From Natrialba chahannaoensis JCM 10990 (GTDB lineage Archaea; Halobacteriota; Halobacteria; Halobacteriales; Natrialbaceae): a DNA stretch of 41,419 bases. Within the stretch, counting starts at the first letter, position 1; the number at the start of each line of letters is the position of its first letter. The stretch lies in assembly GCF_000337135.1 (NCBI RefSeq), contig NZ_AOIN01000055.1:4663-46081 (forward strand). The letters are read 5' to 3'. The notes beneath the pieces were generated by a model. It saw nothing but the letters and a program-made list of their open reading frames with translations, made no database searches and was not told the DNA's origin. The position numbers and the translations under genes were made by a program. Positions 1 through 7,662 of this stretch are shown here, piece after piece.

Positions 1-86
1 GATTGAACCCCGAAAGCGACGAATTCGCTTCCGTGGATACCTCTACGGTAGGATTTGAATTAGTTGAGAATCGGGCCGTCTGTGAG

Positions 87-161
87 TGGGCGCTACAGGA
101 TTTGAACCCGTGACAGCTTGGTCCGAAGCCAAGTACTCTGTCCAGACTGAGCTAAGCGCCC
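87..161 (-). tRNA. tRNA-Arg (anticodon TCG)
   Basis: Read on the minus strand this folds as a complete 75-nt tRNA: acceptor GGGCGCT pairs with AGCGCCC, followed by discriminator A. The D arm begins GCTCAG, the anticodon stem ACTTGG/CCAAGC encloses loop CTTCGGA, and the T loop has the canonical GGTTCAAATCC. The anticodon TCG reads Arg CGA codons. No intron interrupts the anticodon loop and no CCA is encoded. A TATA-like box lies about 25-33 bases upstream. Confidence 0.95.
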
Positions 162-185
162 GCATCCTTCCGTATCCGTCGACCT

Positions 186-194
186 CCTATAAGT
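186..194 (-). promoter_or_regulatory. TATA box of tRNA-Arg
   Basis: On the minus strand this reads ACTTATAGG, 25-33 bases before the mature tRNA 5' end, the spacing expected for an archaeal TATA box (TBP/TFB promoter). Confidence 0.6.
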
Positions 195-328
195 CACTCG
201 ATTTTCACCGCTTCCGACAGGCACCACCACACCCCCACTCCACCCGATCGCTCGGCCCCCTCTCGGTCATTCCCAGGCCATGAAAACCACCGTGATTGGT
301 CTTTGTCTGCAGGGCAAAGACACCGCTG

Positions 329-514
329 ATGACCGCACACGAGTATACGGCCACCGCCGAATCGGCTCCGCCTGCATCCGATGCACTCGAGTTGCACCAC
401 ACTGAGCCGGGGGTGGTGATGGTGGTGCCAGCGGATGCGAGTGAGGACGAGCGAGCGGAGGCATGGTTGACGGTGTCGGAGTCGGCGTGTTGTGAACTCG
501 AGCGGTGGCGGTAG
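329..514 (+). CDS. small DUF7511-like protein
   Basis: A 61-residue acidic protein of unknown function. The C-terminal half (PGVVMVVPADASEDERAEAW followed by LTVSES...ELERWR) matches my recollection of the haloarchaea-restricted DUF7511 family, which ends in a Trp-Leu-(S/T)-V...L-E-x-(W/M)-R pattern. The ATG at 329 was chosen over an in-frame start at 296 because the upstream stretch looks non-coding and family members begin with a short polar N-terminus. No signal peptide or membrane segment is present. Family assignment is from memory, so the function stays open. Confidence 0.6.
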   Translation: MTAHEYTATAESAPPASDALELHHTEPGVVMVVPADASEDERAEAWLTVSESACCELERWR

Positions 515-840
515 GGAGCGATTGATCGGCTGACCGGCTGACCGGCTGAGCAGTTGCAGCAGTACCACTACTGGCGGTAACTATCGGGAGCGACGAGGAG
601 GCGGTAGTGGGTGAGTCTTTGCGACTGTGTCTATCTACCTGTGTCTCCGTCTGTGTGTGCCTGCACCTGTGCCTGCGCCGACATCAGTGATGGAACCATT
701 GCTGCTGAACTGACGCCACTAGCCGGGAACACCAGCTGCACCCCCACGGTTTGGGCTCGATTGCGAGCTCCTCAACACATCCAGCACGCCCTCGAACGCG
801 GACCGTACGGTTTAACCGGCCTGCCTGAGCACTCCCGGCA
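515..840. other. intergenic, 326 bases, no gene seen
   Basis: Low-complexity GT/CT-rich stretches and no ORF with haloarchaeal composition. The 77-codon frame at 611-844 has an unnatural Cys/Pro-rich translation and overlaps the ubiA start, so I do not call it. The only supported signal is the TATA-like element of ubiA near 808-815. Confidence 0.6.
808..815 (+). promoter_or_regulatory. TATA-like element of ubiA
   Basis: CGGTTTAA lies 26-33 bases upstream of the ubiA ATG at 841. That spacing places the transcription start at or next to the ATG, i.e. a leaderless mRNA, and there is no Shine-Dalgarno. Confidence 0.5.
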
Positions 841-1692
841 ATGACAGCGGGGGAGACGATTCGCGGGTTACTCGAGCTGACACGACCGGTGAACGTGCTG
901 GCCGCGAGCGTGTTGACGTTTATCGGCGCGTTCGTCGCTGGCGGCCTTGGCTCGTATCCACTGCAGACAGGCGCAGCAGTCGCCGCAACCGGGTTGGCAG
1001 TCGGTGCCGGGAACGCGATTAACGACTATTTTGACCGGGAGATCGACCGGATCAACCAGCCCGATCGGGCAATCCCGCGCGGGGCAGTGAGTCCGCGTGG
1101 CGCGCTCGTGTTCAGTATCGTGCTCTTCGCCGCCGCAGTTGGCCTCGCGCTCACCCTCCCCCTGGAAGCGCTCGCCATCGCCGGGATCAACCTGCTTGCG
1201 CTGGTGGCCTACACGGAGTACTTCAAGGGCCTTCCTGGCCTCGGAAACGCGCTGGTAGCCTACCTCGTCGGGAGCACCTTCCTCTTCGGCGCGGCGGCGG
1301 TCGGCGAGATCGGTCCCGCAGTGGTTCTGTTCGCGCTCGCGGCGGTCGCGACACTCTCCCGCGAGATCATCAAGGACGTCGAGGACATCGAAGGCGACCG
1401 CGAGGAGGGGCTGAACACTCTCCCGATCGCCATCGGCGAACGCCAGTCGCTGTACGTCGCAACCGCCCTGCTCGTGGTCGGCGTCGTCGCGAGTCCGCTG
1501 CCCTACGTGCTCGGCTACTTCGAACTCGAGTACCTCCTGCTCGTGCTCCCGGCGAACGCGATCATGATTGTGGCGGTCTACGAGAGTTTCGAGGACCCCA
1601 CGATTGGGCAAACCCATCTCAAGTATGGCACCTTCCTCGCGGCGCTGGCATTTATCGTGGGACGGGCGGCACTCGAAGTCAACGTGTTCTGA
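841..1692 (+). CDS. ubiA: digeranylgeranylglyceryl phosphate synthase (UbiA prenyltransferase)
   Basis: 283-residue polytopic UbiA-superfamily prenyltransferase. The first Asp-rich motif NDYFDREIDRINQPDRAIP (residues about 61-79) is the archaeal form NDxxDxxxDxxNxPxRxIP. A second Asp motif, KDVEDIEGDREEGLNTLP (about 179-196), is also intact, and roughly eight to nine hydrophobic segments surround them. In archaea this clade transfers the second geranylgeranyl group onto geranylgeranylglyceryl phosphate, the second ether bond of membrane lipid synthesis. Length is normal for the family. The start is supported by the TATA-like box 26-33 bases upstream. Menaquinone-type UbiA enzymes are the main alternative, but the motif spacing and short length favour DGGGP synthase. 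Confidence 0.88.
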   Translation: MTAGETIRGLLELTRPVNVLAASVLTFIGAFVAGGLGSYPLQTGAAVAATGLAVGAGNAINDYFDREIDRINQPDRAIPRGAVSPRGALVFSIVLFAAAVGLALTLPLEALAIAGINLLALVAYTEYFKGLPGLGNALVAYLVGSTFLFGAAAVGEIGPAVVLFALAAVATLSREIIKDVEDIEGDREEGLNTLPIAIGERQSLYVATALLVVGVVASPLPYVLGYFELEYLLLVLPANAIMIVAVYESFEDPTIGQTHLKYGTFLAALAFIVGRAALEVNVF

Positions 1693-1804
1693 GCCGAACG
1701 GAGTGCGAGCGAGTGGAGTCCAGCAGGGACCAGCCACGCAAGGACCGCTCGGGGAGGCGAGCACGGGCGAATCATACAATTGCCTACGGTCGCTACACGA
1801 TACT

Positions 1805-2245
1805 ATGACAGCGACCGTGGGAAGCAACGAGCCAGACGCGCTCCGAGAGATACTCGAGTGCGAGACGATCGCGGTCGTGGGCTGTTCGCGGACGCCGGGG
1901 AAGGCGGCCCACGACGTGCCAGCGTACATGCTCGAGCAGGGCTACGACGTGGTTCCGGTGAATCCGTTCGCGGACGAGATTTTTGGGCGAGAGGCGTTCG
2001 ATTCGCTCGCAGACGTCGATGAGCAGTCCGACGACGACATTGACATCGATATCGTTTGTGTCTTCCGTCCGAGCGACGAGGTCGCCGGCGTCGTTGAGTC
2101 GGTACTCGAGTCCGCGGTCGGTGACGTGATCTGGCTTCAGCAGGGGATCCGCGACGACCAGGCGGCCGAGCGCGCTGTGGACGCCGGATACCGTGTCGTA
2201 CAGGATCGGTGTCTCAAGGTCGACCACCGGCGGCTCGTCGTTTGA
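1805..2245 (+). CDS. CoA-binding domain protein (YccU-like)
   Basis: 146 residues forming a single Rossmann-type CoA_binding domain. It has LREILECETIAVVGCSRTPG (nucleotide-loop region), then YMLEQGYDVVPVNPFADEIFG, VCVFRPSDEVAGVV, VIWLQQGIRDDQAAERAVDA and a terminal region containing VVQDRCLKVDHRRL. This order matches stand-alone succinyl-CoA-synthetase-like CoA-binding proteins, whose substrate is generally unknown. The ATG at 1805 is preferred over an upstream frame start at 1568 that runs into ubiA. TCATACAA sits about 25-34 bases upstream and suggests a leaderless transcript. It lies 112 bases after ubiA and is probably separately transcribed. Confidence 0.85.
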   Translation: MTATVGSNEPDALREILECETIAVVGCSRTPGKAAHDVPAYMLEQGYDVVPVNPFADEIFGREAFDSLADVDEQSDDDIDIDIVCVFRPSDEVAGVVESVLESAVGDVIWLQQGIRDDQAAERAVDAGYRVVQDRCLKVDHRRLVV

Positions 2246-2364
2246 CCGAGACCGAAAACAGGCGTAGTGGGCCTGGTGGCGGGTAGCACCGGCCATTGAT
2301 CAAACACTGAGGGGTACCACCGACAGAGACTTACATACCAGCGGACTACACGAGAGACGTACCT

Positions 2365-2559
2365 ATGTGTGACCGGTCCGGGAACTGTTCCAACGACGGG
2401 GTCTGTCAGCTCGTCCTGCGGAACCGGCAGACGGGCATGGATGTCGTCGAGCACCACTGCAAGGCACATCTCGTCCTTCGGGTGTGGGAGGTCGAGCGCG
2501 ACGAGGAGTTCGAGGTTGTCGATGCGACGACGTTACAGCAGTCCTCGACGGCTGGGTAG
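2365..2559 (+). CDS. small four-Cys hypothetical protein
   Basis: 64-residue protein with cysteines at 2, 8, 14 and 32 and a His-His pair just before the last Cys (VEHHCKAH), so a small metal-binding fold is possible. The second half (LVLRVWEVERDEEFEVVDA) looks like a beta-rich acidic haloarchaeal protein. The frame was preferred to an overlapping +2 frame, whose translation is Ser/Arg-rich and typical of shadow frames. CTTACATA lies about 28-35 bases upstream, fitting leaderless transcription. I do not recognise the family. Confidence 0.5.
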   Translation: MCDRSGNCSNDGVCQLVLRNRQTGMDVVEHHCKAHLVLRVWEVERDEEFEVVDATTLQQSSTAG

Positions 2560-2849
2560 CAATAGTGGGTTGTAGGTAACGGGTAACGGTCTCACGAGGA
2601 ACCGAGAGACCGAGGAACGGGATACCAGATAGAATCTGTGAGCCAACGCCAAACTGTGGGCTGAGCGACGACTCACCGTTCACAACGTCTAGCCGTCTCC
2701 TGCCCACGTGAAAGGAGGCGCACGTGCTCACTACACGCTGACGCGACTACGCTACTGTGGCGGTTCTGTGAGAGTAGCCTAGGATGAGCAGCGACAGTCA
2801 CACAGTCAGGAATCGAGTACTGCACACGCAACACGCATCGACGCCGTGC

Positions 2850-3830
2850 TCAGGAACTCCACTCTTCGAACGAGCGGTAGATCCCCTTCGAGAGATAGCG
2901 CTCACTCGAGTCCGGGAACACAGTAACGACGGTGTCGTGCGGCGTTTCAATTTCGCCGTCGGCGATCTCGCGGGCAACCTGCTTTGCAGCGACGCCGGCA
3001 GCACCGGCACTCGAGCCGACCAGGTGTCCTTCCTCGCGTGCGAGGCGCTCGAGTTCACCGTGTGCGTCCTGATCTGCAATCGGGTACACCGCGTCGACGA
3101 GTTCGGGGTCGAACAGCTCGTTCGTCTCGACGTTGTGGGTGCCGATCCCCTCGATCTTGTACTCGCCTTCCTCGCGGTCCTCACCGAGCAGTTCGCCGTA
3201 GACGGAGCCCTCGGGTTCGACTGCACCGACGTAGGTCTCCGTGTCCTGTTCGAGAGCGTAGCGGGCGATCCCCATCAGCGTGCCCGCGGTGCCACAGCCG
3301 GCGACGACGGCACCGACGTTCCCGTCCAGTGCCTCGTAGATTTCTGGGCCAGTGGTGGCGTAGTGGGCCTCCGTATTCAGCGGGTTAGCGAACTGCTGGG
3401 GGACGACGGCGTCGTCGAGTTCGTCGGCCAGTTCGTGTGCGCGGTCGATTGCGCCGCCCATGCCGTCCTCCGTCGGCGTGTTGATGACCTCTGCGCCGAG
3501 GGCTGCCATAAGCTGCTGTTTCTCGACGCTGAAGCGCTCGGGGACGACGAAGATGGCGTCGAGGCCGAGTTGCTGGGCGGCCGTCGCGAAGCCGATGCCT
3601 GTGTTGCCTGCAGTCGGCTCGATGACCGTGCCGCCCGCGGGAACATCGCCGCGTTCGAGCATCCGCTCGAGCATGTAGCGGCCGATCCTATCCTTGACGC
3701 TCGCGCCTGGGTTGAACGACTCGAGTTTCGCGTAGATTCGGACGCCCTGCGGGCCGTCTCGAATCCGTACGAGGGGCGTTTGCCCGATCGTCTCGAGCAC
3801 CGAGTCCAACGGTCGCTCGTGGGTCGTCAT
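2850..3830 (-). CDS. PLP-dependent cysteine synthase family protein
   Basis: 326-residue fold-type II PLP enzyme. Visible motifs are TIGQTPLVRI near the N-terminus, FNPGASVKDRIG with the PLP-binding Lys, the substrate loop EPTAGNTGIG (family consensus TSGNTG), GCGTAGTLMG for phosphate binding and VGSSAGAAG near the C-terminus. It probably makes cysteine from O-acetylserine or O-phosphoserine plus sulfide. The Ala in TAGNTG and the divergent GCGTAG loop mean a cystathionine beta-synthase-type or other beta-replacement activity cannot be excluded. The start is one of two adjacent ATGs (3833 and 3830); the frame extends to 3884 but that extension is not family-like. No neighbouring sulfur genes are seen. 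Confidence 0.85.
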   Translation of the reverse strand: MTTHERPLDSVLETIGQTPLVRIRDGPQGVRIYAKLESFNPGASVKDRIGRYMLERMLERGDVPAGGTVIEPTAGNTGIGFATAAQQLGLDAIFVVPERFSVEKQQLMAALGAEVINTPTEDGMGGAIDRAHELADELDDAVVPQQFANPLNTEAHYATTGPEIYEALDGNVGAVVAGCGTAGTLMGIARYALEQDTETYVGAVEPEGSVYGELLGEDREEGEYKIEGIGTHNVETNELFDPELVDAVYPIADQDAHGELERLAREEGHLVGSSAGAAGVAAKQVAREIADGEIETPHDTVVTVFPDSSERYLSKGIYRSFEEWSS

Positions 3831-4015
3831 CATGATGGCAAATGTTGCCACTGTTGTTAGGTCTTCCCTTTCTTCGTGTCCCAATCCGAGAGTCCCCTGT
3901 CCGAAAATCCTCGACCCAACACCGTTCCAGTGGGGTGGGTCACAATGTCACGACAGGGTGAACGTGAGTCCGTTGTCGCTAGTTCCGTCTCCAACCAACC
4001 CGCCCGCGTCGAATC

Positions 4016-4034
4016 GTGATATAGATTATATCAC
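4016..4034. promoter_or_regulatory. 19-bp palindromic operator candidate
   Basis: GTGATATAGATTATATCAC is a perfect inverted repeat (8-bp arms, 3-base centre) ending 14 bases before a TATA-like box that faces the MFS gene. A dimeric regulator binding here would sit just upstream of TBP/TFB. The regulator is not identifiable in the window. Confidence 0.6.
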
Positions 4035-4048
4035 AAACTCTCAGTATG

Positions 4049-4056
4049 TTTATAAC
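4049..4056 (+). promoter_or_regulatory. TATA box toward the MFS gene
   Basis: TTTATAAC is the best TATA match in this intergenic region. A start about 27 bases downstream (near 4078-4080) would place the 23-codon frame at 4087 almost at the mRNA 5' end, leaving a leader of about 290 bases before the MFS start. Confidence 0.45.
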
Positions 4057-4086
4057 CAACGTGTCCGTCCTTCGGTGTACCGTTTC

Positions 4087-4158
4087 ATGATCGACCGACG
4101 TGCATTGCGTTCGGTGTACGATCCGCTTGCGCCCCCTGCTTCCGGGCGGCCCGAGTAG
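4087..4158 (+). CDS. possible 23-residue leader ORF
   Basis: First ATG after the predicted start near 4078. It encodes 23 residues beginning MIDRRALRSVYDPL and ends at TAG 4156-4158. It could be a leader peptide or upstream ORF affecting the MFS gene, or chance. Evidence is position only; no similarity is recognised. Confidence 0.2.
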   Translation: MIDRRALRSVYDPLAPPASGRPE

Positions 4159-4229
4159 CTGCAGCATTCTCCATCCGTTTGCCTCGCTCCGGCCTGTAGC
4201 CGCAGTACACCCATCACCGATGCACGTAC

Positions 4230-4367
4230 ATGTCAACCGCTATCGAAGCAGTCGCACACGCCAGTCGTTCGATCGATCTCGTATCGCCAGATAGCCACCC
4301 GCCCATCCGAGGATGGCCCCGCGTTTCTCGCGAGGATACCGCACCACCGCACCGGGGTGAGCAGTGA
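4230..4367 (+). CDS. possible 45-residue ORF abutting the MFS gene
   Basis: ATG at 4230 opens a 45-residue frame (MSTAIEAVAHASRSIDLV...) whose TGA at 4365-4367 is one base before the ATG at 4369, a spacing typical of translational coupling. Composition is only partly haloarchaeal, and no family is recognised. Confidence 0.25.
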   Translation: MSTAIEAVAHASRSIDLVSPDSHPPIRGWPRVSREDTAPPHRGEQ

Positions 4368-4368
4368 G

Positions 4369-5670
4369 ATGGCGACCTCGAGTGCAGACACCAAGTCGGC
4401 CTCGGTGTGGCGCAATTGGGACTTCCGGCTGTTCTTCGCCGGCCAGTTCGTGACGAATCTTGGAGACAGTCTCTACACGGTCGCCGTGCTGTGGCTCGTC
4501 TACGACCTCAGCGGGTCGACCGTGCTGTCGGGCGTTGCCAGCTCTCTGCTGTTGCTTCCCTGGTTGCTCCAGTTGTTCGCCGGGCCGCTCGTCGATCGGC
4601 TTCCGCTCAAACCCGTCCTCGTTAGCGCACAGATCGTACAGGGAGTCGTCGTCCTTGTCTTGCCGTTGGCAGCGATTACTGGCCGACTGAGCGTTGGCGT
4701 GTTGTTCATGGTCATTCCGGTGCTTACGATCGCAGCGCCGCTCATGTCACCGATGCAGTCCGCCGTGCTCCCGCGTATCGTCGCTGAAGACCGACTCTCC
4801 AGCGCGAACTCCGCGCTGGCGACGGTCACACTGGGACTGGATATGCTGTTCGATGCACTGGGTGGCATCGTCATCGCCATCTTCGGTGTGACAGTGCTCT
4901 TCGTCTTCGATTCGATCACGTTTGCGATCGCTGCACTGTTGTTCGGGAAGATTACAGCACTCTCCGCGGATACCGTGAAACAGGAGCGAGAAGCGGAAGC
5001 GACGGACCCACTACTTGCCACATACATCTCTGATCTCCGAGTCGGGTTCGACGCACTCCGTGGAACCGTTTTCATCGAACTGGTTGTTCTCACGGCGATC
5101 GTCAACTTCGTGACCGGAATGACGCTTGCAATCTTGCCGTCGTTCGGGAGTCTACTCGACGGAGCCGCCGTCTACGGGCTGTTGCTCGGTGCACTCGGCA
5201 CTGGTCGGCTCATCGGATCGGTTATCGCTCCGTCCTTTGAGCACGTCGGATACGGTCGCATTACGTTCGTGAGCTACCTGACGACCGCGTGCGTCTGGCT
5301 CGCGGCCGTGTTCGTCCCGTCGACTGCGCTCACGATCGCCCTGTTTGGCCTCGCCTGGATCCCGCCCGGGGTCAACAGCGTACTCACAGCGACGCTGAAC
5401 CAGACGGTGTTCCCGAACGAACTCCTCGGACGGGTCACCTCGCTCAAGGGAACGGCCTCGGGAGGGACGCTCCCACTGGGATCGCTCGTCGGCGGCGTCG
5501 TCGCCGCAGTGATAGGGACGACGCCGACCATGGCAGTGGCTGCGCTTGGGTTCGGAGTCGCCGGACTGTACGTTCTTGCTCGTCCGCGACTCCGACAGCT
5601 GCCAGCGGTTGCGGGCGCGGATCTAGACGATTTCACCGTTCCGACCACGGACGTGCGAAACGCACCGTGA
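4369..5670 (+). CDS. MFS transporter, DHA3/EntS-like exporter
   Basis: 433 residues with about 12 hydrophobic segments. The N-terminus has the MFS_3 pattern: FRLFFAGQFVTNLGDSLYTV in TM1, then GPLVDRLPLKPVL as the loop 2-3 motif. That layout is seen in efflux carriers such as EntS (enterobactin exporter) and macrolide exporters. The C-terminal half repeats the pattern (LGRVTSLKGTASGGTLPLGS). It likely exports a small organic compound or siderophore by proton antiport; the substrate is inferred only. ATG 4369 is preferred to an in-frame GTG at 4357. A 19-bp palindrome upstream suggests ligand-responsive control. Expressed alone; the next gene is convergent. Confidence 0.8.
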   Translation: MATSSADTKSASVWRNWDFRLFFAGQFVTNLGDSLYTVAVLWLVYDLSGSTVLSGVASSLLLLPWLLQLFAGPLVDRLPLKPVLVSAQIVQGVVVLVLPLAAITGRLSVGVLFMVIPVLTIAAPLMSPMQSAVLPRIVAEDRLSSANSALATVTLGLDMLFDALGGIVIAIFGVTVLFVFDSITFAIAALLFGKITALSADTVKQEREAEATDPLLATYISDLRVGFDALRGTVFIELVVLTAIVNFVTGMTLAILPSFGSLLDGAAVYGLLLGALGTGRLIGSVIAPSFEHVGYGRITFVSYLTTACVWLAAVFVPSTALTIALFGLAWIPPGVNSVLTATLNQTVFPNELLGRVTSLKGTASGGTLPLGSLVGGVVAAVIGTTPTMAVAALGFGVAGLYVLARPRLRQLPAVAGADLDDFTVPTTDVRNAP

Positions 5671-5790
5671 TGTAACGGGTTCAATCAGATCACGTACAGG
5701 GACGCTGAATTTTTGCCGCGCTGCTATTCCCCGGTAGTGTCCGCTGAGAATCGCGAGAAGACGGTTCAGTGGCTGCGCGCAATTCAGAGG

Positions 5791-6138
5791 TTACTCGGCG
5801 GCCTGTTCGCCAGCGTCAGCGTTTGCAGCGTCTCCGCTTTCTGAACCGTCGGCATCCGTCTCGTCGTCTGCCTCGGCCGCGGCGAGGTCGTCAGCGTCAT
5901 CGATGGCGGCATCGGCGAGGATCTGTTCGCCGTCGATGTCGTGCTCGTCAGCGATCGCGAGCAGCAACTGGCGCTGCTCTGCGATCTGGTGATCCATTCG
6001 TTTGACGGTATCGTGCGTGTCGTCAACCTCCCCTTCGAGATTCGTGATTCGCTGCTGAAGCTGCTGTACCTGCTTGTACATCGCTTCGGCGCGGTCGGAG
6101 AGGCCCTGAATCTTCTTTGCGGTGCTGCCAAGTCCCAT
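5791..6138 (-). CDS. DUF5798 family coiled-coil protein
   Basis: 115 residues. The N-terminus MGLGSTAKKIQGLSDRAEAM followed by a heptad-rich helix (about 20-62, LQQRITNLEGEVDDTHDTV) matches my recollection of the haloarchaeal DUF5798 family. The helix leads into IAEQRQLLLAIADEHDID, and the last 35 residues are a disordered Asp/Glu/Ala tail. No transmembrane or catalytic motif is present. Function unknown; the long helix suggests oligomerisation. It is transcribed convergently with the MFS gene and divergently from the SRP RNA. Confidence 0.75.
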   Translation of the reverse strand: MGLGSTAKKIQGLSDRAEAMYKQVQQLQQRITNLEGEVDDTHDTVKRMDHQIAEQRQLLLAIADEHDIDGEQILADAAIDDADDLAAAEADDETDADGSESGDAANADAGEQAAE

Positions 6139-6264
6139 GTATCAGCAATATAGCGGCTGGCTAATGGGCTTTTTCCTCCGATCGGCGCGCGAAACCAGCT
6201 GCTTGACGGCGCTCCAACCAGTAGATACCAGCGCGCCGTCGTGCGGTTGTCGAGGCGAAAGGTC

Positions 6265-6272
6265 CTTAAGTA
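6265..6272 (+). promoter_or_regulatory. TATA-like box of SRP RNA
   Basis: CTTAAGTA lies 19-26 bases upstream of the first helix of the SRP RNA, roughly the distance expected for an archaeal core promoter. Confidence 0.5.
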
Positions 6273-6290
6273 GCCAGGGACTACATCCGA

Positions 6291-6596
6291 GTGGATAGGT
6301 CGGGCAGTTTGGCCCTGCTCACTACCCGCGCTATGGTCATTAGCGGGGACCAAATACCGCGGGCGTCCGGTCAGACCGACCGGGGCCTCGGGAGCCAACG
6401 TGGAAGCCTCGTCCGTCGGGGACAGCGGTCTACGGTGGCCGTCCGCAGGGACGTCCCATCGTGGTTAGCCGGCGACAGCCCATCAGGCGCGGAAGCGAGC
6501 AGTGGACCGCCGGACACCTGTCGCTCGACGGGTCGCGGGGTGGAGAAGGCAACCGGGATTCCCCCGGCCGGAACGCCGGGCAATCGCGGCCTCCAC
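6291..6596 (+). ncRNA. ffs: signal recognition particle 7S RNA
   Basis: About 306 nt of non-coding, highly GC-rich, foldable sequence. It contains the SRP helix 8 signature CAGGCGCGGAAGCGAGCAG (6483-6501), where the SRP54-binding asymmetric loop and the GGAAG tetraloop region are recognisable. The 5' end GTGGA...AGG (6291-6299) pairs with CCTCCAC (6590-6596) as helix 1, which is present in archaeal but not short bacterial SRP RNAs. The RNA scaffolds SRP19 and SRP54 and targets nascent membrane and secreted proteins. The ends are set by the helix 1 pairing and are good to a few bases. Confidence 0.9.
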
Positions 6597-6788
6597 ATTC
6601 ATACTGCATTCTACTCGTTCAGCTTCAGCCACGGGTAGAGCGTTGGCTGGCAATTCTCGTGCTACTGGCAACATCGAAACATCGGCACTACCCGGAACAC
6701 CCGAAACATGCACACCACCCACAACGCCCAGCATCGCAGCACCAGCCGCGACCACAACACGATTAGCCCTCAATCACCACCACAACAT

Positions 6789-7580
6789 ATGATCAGTCTC
6801 GCGCTTTCGATCCGGCAGGACGACTGCCCACTGAGCGCGGCCAGCGACACCCACGACATCGCGTTCGTCACCCCACACTGGCACTACGACCACGACCGCT
6901 CCCAACTCGAGTTGCGCATCCTCGCAGACGCCGCCGACCGGACCGCACTCGAGTGCGGGCTGGACGTGATCCGTGCGCACGCAGAAACGGACTCCTTCAA
7001 CTTACTCGCAAAACAGGGTGGAACCGCGCGCGTCCACCTGACGATGGGGACGACCGTGACGATGGGCACCGTCGTCGCCAACGGTGGCTACCTCACCGCG
7101 CCCTTCGAGAACGTCGATGGCCGCGAGCGCTGGCAGATCGGATTCGACGACGAGCGCGCGGTCGAACACACGCTGACCGTCCTCAGCGAGCACGACGACG
7201 AGTTCGAGGTCCACGACCGCCAGCGCCTTGACCCCGAGACGGTGCTCGCGGATGTCCGCGCCGATGCAATCGGTACCACCGTCCTTGAGGGCGCACGACA
7301 ACTCACCGCAACTGAGCGCGAGACCATTCGCCGGGCCGTCGTTGGCGGCTACTATGCGGTCCCGCGGACGGCGACGCTCGGCGACCTCGCGACCGACCTC
7401 GGCGTCTCGGACGCCGCGGTTTCGAAGACGCTCCGACGCGCCGAACAGAAGTTGTTGGCTCCGATGGTGAAGGCACTCGAGTCCACTGCGGAATCACGCA
7501 CTGGTCGATTGGGGTGGCCCGAAGATAAGCACGGTCACGATTACGAGTGTGAGCGCGAACGCAGGTATCGGCGTCAATAA
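6789..7580 (+). CDS. bat-type HTH-10 transcriptional regulator
   Basis: 263 residues. The C-terminal part (about 175-225) is a bacterio-opsin-activator-type HTH_10 domain: LTATERETIRRAVVGGYYAV, then a recognition region TLGDLATDLGVSDAAVSKTL and RRAEQKL. The N-terminal about 170 residues are a haloarchaeal sensor-like region typical of bat homologues (no GAF or PAS motif is obvious), here with the stretch HLTMGTTVTMGTVVANGG. After the HTH there is a short charged tail ending in RRYRRQ. ATG 6789 gives the family-like start MISLALSIRQDDCPL; the open frame continues upstream into non-coding sequence after the SRP RNA. Target genes are unknown. Confidence 0.8.
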   Translation: MISLALSIRQDDCPLSAASDTHDIAFVTPHWHYDHDRSQLELRILADAADRTALECGLDVIRAHAETDSFNLLAKQGGTARVHLTMGTTVTMGTVVANGGYLTAPFENVDGRERWQIGFDDERAVEHTLTVLSEHDDEFEVHDRQRLDPETVLADVRADAIGTTVLEGARQLTATERETIRRAVVGGYYAVPRTATLGDLATDLGVSDAAVSKTLRRAEQKLLAPMVKALESTAESRTGRLGWPEDKHGHDYECERERRYRRQ

Positions 7581-7641
7581 GCACTATTTTCGTGAACTAC
7601 CCCACCCTACTCAGCCGCTGGTGCGGCTTCGTTGAGGGTAG

Positions 7642-7662
7642 CGTGAGACCGACGGTCTCACG
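7642..7662. repeat. 9-bp hairpin at the tnpB 3' end
   Basis: CGTGAGACC-GAC-GGTCTCACG is a perfect 9-bp stem with a 3-base loop overlapping the last codons and stop of the broken tnpB. Together with the hairpin at 7674-7690 it marks the likely right end of the IS, the region that in TnpB elements yields the guide (reRNA/omega) RNA. Confidence 0.6.

Larger units (their letters stand above)
3834..4356. other. regulatory intergenic region, 520 bases
   Basis: No conserved gene. It contains a 19-bp perfect palindrome (4016-4034), a TATA-like box (4049-4056) and two short frames before the MFS gene, listed separately. The AT-rich stretch 4015-4060 contrasts with its GC-rich surroundings. Confidence 0.6.

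Noticed and set aside
611-844. 77-codon ORF before ubiA
   Set aside because: Cys/Pro/Thr-rich translation, overlaps the ubiA start and promoter, no family pattern.
868-1929. 353-codon antisense ORF opposite ubiA
   Set aside because: High-GC shadow frame with Arg/Cys-rich composition; ubiA motifs on the other strand are decisive.
2784-3860. 358-codon plus-strand ORF opposite the cysteine synthase
   Set aside because: No recognisable motif; the minus strand has the complete PLP enzyme.
4016-4060. AT-rich palindrome as a terminator hairpin
   Set aside because: It lies upstream of a TATA box and not after a gene end on either strand (the cysteine synthase is transcribed away from it); operator use is more likely.
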